A model generated the notes under the pieces. The model worked only from the letters and a program-made list of their open reading frames with translations, was not told where the DNA came from and made no database searches. Source: Chitinophagaceae bacterium (GTDB lineage Bacteria; Bacteroidota; Bacteroidia; Chitinophagales; Chitinophagaceae). From it: a stretch of DNA of 64,000 nt. A program made the translations under genes and the position numbers. This document shows, in pieces, positions 62,797-64,000 of the stretch (within the stretch, counting starts at the first letter, position 1; each line of letters begins with the position of its first letter). The stretch covers positions 124,001 through 188,000 of the forward strand of contig JADKIE010000005.1 of assembly GCA_016721385.1 (NCBI GenBank), read 5' to 3'.

Positions 62797-64000
62797 ATGG
62801 AAATACTTCATGTAAGTGCCGAATCTTATCCTTATGCTAAAGCCGGTGGCCTTGCAGATGTTGTAGGTGCGTTGCCAAAATACCAACAACAACTTGGGCA
62901 TGTGGTAAAGGTTGTAGTGCCCATGCATCGAACTAAATTTTTGTACGACAATGAATGGGATACAGTACACAAGGGGGCAATAATGCTGGCATCTACCTTT
63001 TTGGAGTATACAATTATAAAAGAAAAAACAAACAAACTTGGCTTCGATTTTTACTGTGTAGATATTTTTGGATTGCTAGACAGGCAAAAAGTTTATGGAT
63101 ATGATGATGATACAGAAAGGTTTGTTGCTTTTCAAATTGCAGTAGTAGATTGGTTAAGCAACTGGCAACACAGGCCCGATGTAGTACATGTACATGATTA
63201 TCATGCAGGCCTAATTCCTTTTATGATGCGACACTGTTATGTGTATAATCATTTGGCAGGCATACCTGCGGTATTAACCATACACAATGCCCAATACCAA
63301 GGTTGGATGGGCTGGGATAAAGCAAACTATTTACCCAATTGGGATAGCTGGCACAGAGGATTGCTTGAGTGGGATAATACTATTAATCCATTGGCTTGTG
63401 CCGTTAAATGTGCTGATAAGGTTACTACCGTAAGCCCAAGCTATATGGAAGAATTAAGATATAGTGCAAATGGGTTGGAAAAATTATTTGAGTATGAAAA
63501 AGGGAAATGTACAGGTATATTAAATGGAATTGACACACTTGTGTGGAACACACAAACCGACACATATATTTTAGATAATTTTAGTGCCAAAGATGTTGTG
63601 GCCGGAAAAAAGCTTAACAAAAAGAAACTTTGTGATGATTTTGATTTAGATATAGATAAACCTTTGTTTATTTATATAGGTAGATTAGTTGGTGAAAAAG
63701 CCGCAGAGCTTTTACCACAGGCAATTATAGATTGTTATGAGAAGGTAGATTCTAAAATAAATTTTTTAATATTGGGAAGCGGCGATCCTTCTGTAGAAAG
63801 GCAATTGGAGAGAATGCGTAGCCATTTTATGGGCTATTATAATTCACAAATTGGTTACAACGAAAAGCTGGCACACCAAATGTATGCCGGAGCCGATTTT
63901 TTGCTAATGCCCAGCAGGGTAGAACCCTGCGGATTAAATCAAATGTACGCCTTACGTTACGGAACAATACCTATTGTGCGTAATACAGGCGGCTTAAAGG
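62797..64000 (+). CDS. glgA: Glycogen/starch synthase, GT5-like, 3' end outside window
   Basis: Extends alpha-1,4-glucan using ADP- or UDP-glucose. The frame is open from ATG at 62797 to the window edge (401 codons, no stop). Near the N-terminus KAGGLADVVGALPK holds the KxGGL nucleotide-sugar loop (Lys15); VVHVHDYHAGLIPFM and VLTIHNAQYQGWMGWD are GT5 typical; later LNGIDTLVWN, IYIGRLVGEKAAELLP and MPSRVEPCGLNQMYALRYG complete the catalytic set. It is divergent from the sugar transporter operon, consistent with imported hexose feeding a glucan store. Confidence 0.92.
   Translation, partial: MEILHVSAESYPYAKAGGLADVVGALPKYQQQLGHVVKVVVPMHRTKFLYDNEWDTVHKGAIMLASTFLEYTIIKEKTNKLGFDFYCVDIFGLLDRQKVYGYDDDTERFVAFQIAVVDWLSNWQHRPDVVHVHDYHAGLIPFMMRHCYVYNHLAGIPAVLTIHNAQYQGWMGWDKANYLPNWDSWHRGLLEWDNTINPLACAVKCADKVTTVSPSYMEELRYSANGLEKLFEYEKGKCTGILNGIDTLVWNTQTDTYILDNFSAKDVVAGKKLNKKKLCDDFDLDIDKPLFIYIGRLVGEKAAELLPQAIIDCYEKVDSKINFLILGSGDPSVERQLERMRSHFMGYYNSQIGYNEKLAHQMYAGADFLLMPSRVEPCGLNQMYALRYGTIPIVRNTGGLK

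Overview
The window is a stretch of chromosome from a low-GC member of the Bacteroidota, most likely family Chitinophagaceae or a close relative. The lineage markers are a PorP/SprF protein next to a giant adhesin with a gliding-motility C-terminal domain, a type A Por secretion tail, a GLPGLI protein, a long NusB of about 310 residues, the gene order nusB-DUF1573-yajC-coaE, a NagB/PIG-L fusion, and TAnnTTTG promoter elements. No tRNA, rRNA, prophage or CRISPR array was recognised.

Layout. 1-6.8 kb: proline catabolism (pruA, cut by the window edge), a GLPGLI protein, pyrR-pyrB-coaD-thioesterase, a Nudix hydrolase, pyrE, a periplasmic HMA protein and a LEA14-like lipoprotein. 6.8-9.1 kb: two AT-rich spacers around a T9SS type A cargo gene, the second holding hairpins and a tandem/inverted repeat. 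9.1-17 kb: a 2260-residue repeat adhesin and PorP/SprF. 17-22.6 kb: a BlaI/BlaR-type pair with visible operators, a membrane pyrophosphatase fused to an OmpA domain, and a small membrane protein. 22.6-26.6 kb (minus): nusB, DUF1573, yajC, coaE, nnr. 26.8-33.5 kb: groES-groEL, a SIMPL protein, a START-like protein and a BNR-repeat protein. 33.6-42.9 kb (minus): a second T9SS adhesin, a RAYT transposase element lying in a duplicated gene end, and CocE-GH20-NagB/PIG-L, consistent with amino-sugar or peptide scavenging. 43-50.6 kb: small proteins, pyk, a four-helix bundle gene, pfkA, an RmlD-like reductase and argS. 50.7-64 kb: an ABC-F protein, GtrA, a methyltransferase, an unknown 517-residue protein, OsmC, lipA, a NAGPA-type glycosidase, an ABC ATPase, a ROK kinase, a FucP-type sugar transporter and the start of a glycogen synthase.

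More than twenty genes, many of them normally essential (pyrB, nnr, yajC, nusB, pyk, pfkA), are interrupted by single-base indels, mostly one-base losses in short A/T or G runs. Adding back one base restores the expected protein in nearly every case, so I read most of these as sequence errors in the assembly and give the reconstructed gene span. A few lesions do not fit that explanation: in-frame stops in the DUF1573, pfkA and 22.0-kb genes, and the missing interior of NagB and tail of PyrE.

The items most worth checking are the pyrophosphatase-OmpA fusion, the RAYT element with inverted palindromes and a repeated gene 3' end, the paired operators of the BlaI-like repressor, short tandem repeats that have entered the argS and nagB coding sequences, the complementary degeneracy of the two ATP sites in the ABC-F protein, and two candidate structured RNAs.
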